Source: CAYNFR01 sp964616755
GTDB lineage: Bacteria; Bacteroidota; Bacteroidia; Chitinophagales; Saprospiraceae
Reading direction: 5' to 3'
Assembly: GCA_964616755.1 (NCBI GenBank)
Contig: CAZTSI010000001.1
Location: 1-64,000 of the forward strand
DNA length: 64,000 nt
How positions within the stretch are numbered: position 1 is the stretch's first letter; every line of letters begins with the position of its first letter. The notes below the pieces were generated by a model. The model saw only the letters and a program-made list of their open reading frames with translations, did no database searches and was not told the DNA's origin. A program made the position numbers and the translations under genes. Positions 63,520 to 64,000 of this stretch are shown here, piece after piece.

Positions 63520-64000
63520 ATGGATTTACATCTAACTGGACAAGTGGCCTTCATCTCGGGCTCTACTGCAGGCATAGGTCTCGGAATCGCTAGACGCCTG
63601 TTACAAGAGGGAGTCGAAGTTATCATTAATGGCCGCAGCACCTCAAGTGTAGAGGAGACGATAAGTCGCCTACGCGATGAATTTCCTAGTGCAATTTTAA
63701 CTGGCTTTGCTGCTGACTTTTCAGAAAGGGAAGACGTTGAAAATTTGATAAAGCATTTGCCACCGATTGATATTTTGGTCAATAATGTTGGCACTTATAC
63801 CGCACAATCATATTTTGATACTCCCGATGAAGATTGGTCACTGTTATTTGAAGTGAATGTCATGAGCGGTGTGCGACTGAGTAGAGCTTGTTTATCGAAA
63901 ATGCTGGAAAGAGGCTCGGGGCGCATATTATTCATTTCTAGCGAATGTGCCGAATTAGTTCCAGAAGATCTTATAGCCTATAGCGCTTCTAAAAAAATGA
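63520..64000 (+). CDS. short-chain dehydrogenase/reductase, partial (runs off window)
   Basis: First 160 codons of an SDR. The cofactor motif STAGIGLGIARRLL (TGxxxGIG type with Ser replacing the first Gly-rich residue), NNVG, the catalytic-Ser region LFISSE and the YSASKK catalytic motif are all present. It starts 1 bp after the PhyH-like stop, so cotranscribed and probably acting on the hydroxylated product or on a related sugar. The C-terminal third is outside the window. Confidence 0.92.
   Translation, partial: MDLHLTGQVAFISGSTAGIGLGIARRLLQEGVEVIINGRSTSSVEETISRLRDEFPSAILTGFAADFSEREDVENLIKHLPPIDILVNNVGTYTAQSYFDTPDEDWSLLFEVNVMSGVRLSRACLSKMLERGSGRILFISSECAELVPEDLIAYSASKKM

Noticed and set aside
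1..64000. tRNA, rRNA, CRISPR array, insertion sequence or prophage
   Set aside because: I looked for T-loop motifs, direct-repeat arrays, transposase motifs and phage genes and found none; the GAAA and 51-bp repeats are not CRISPR.

Overview
The window is a single stretch of a Bacteroidota chromosome, most likely a free-living, probably aquatic member near the Saprospiria. Several observations support this. There is a complete six-subunit Na+-translocating NADH:quinone reductase operon. There are two TonB-dependent receptors with carboxypeptidase-like N-terminal domains, many signal-peptide or lipoprotein leaders, and families typical of the phylum (DUF4271 next to hemD, DUF1080, S9B dipeptidyl peptidase, GbsR-type regulator, SulP plus carbonic anhydrase). 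Shine-Dalgarno sequences are nearly absent, and several starts have a TAnnTTTG promoter element upstream, as in Bacteroidota. The phylum call is firm; the class-level call is inference. No rRNA, tRNA, CRISPR array, transposase or phage gene was seen.

Layout. 0.2-0.9 kb: a methyltransferase, followed by a 1-kb gene-poor gap. 1.9-11.1 kb: core genes (dnaB, an RluB-type pseudouridine synthase, pterin dehydratase and M42 peptidase, a flippase, dnaX, a Crp/Fnr regulator, pyrD). 11.2-16.3 kb: an MFS transporter, a secreted thioredoxin-like protein, and a probable zinc-uptake operon (lipoprotein plus ZnuD-like receptor). A perfect TGCAAC-ttt-GTTGCA operator lies inside that operon's promoter. 16.9-20.6 kb: two divergent genes for large secreted proteins, one with a C-terminal EF-hand/dockerin-like motif and one built from about 19 copies of a 17-residue repeat with an S74 chaperone tail. 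20.9-27 kb: an S10 peptidase, a SulP bicarbonate-type transporter with carbonic anhydrase and a divergent TetR gene, and an RlmG-like methyltransferase. 27-38.5 kb: small secreted proteins, mnmG, a DPP-IV-like peptidase, a GbsR-type regulator, a HEAT-cyclophilin lipoprotein, and a heme-type TonB receptor with a small membrane-anchored partner. 38.7-43 kb: a VanZ-like protein, an internally duplicated membrane protein of unknown family, and a GMC/Gfo-Idh oxidoreductase pair. 43.4-49.7 kb: nqrABCDEF. 49.9-58.1 kb: a soluble sugar dehydrogenase, START protein, Nudix, hemD, DUF4271, smpB, clpB. 58.4-64 kb: a protease-propeller-barrel surface protein, then an AraC regulator divergent from a phytanoyl-CoA-dioxygenase-like gene and a truncated SDR.

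No CRISPR, phage or defence-type system is visible. The points most worth following up are: the Gfo/Idh gene, which has no canonical start codon and lies in the same frame behind the GMC stop codon; NqrA with an added signal peptide and membrane anchor; DnaX without its zinc-module cysteines; the zinc operon's promoter/operator; and the duplicated membrane protein.
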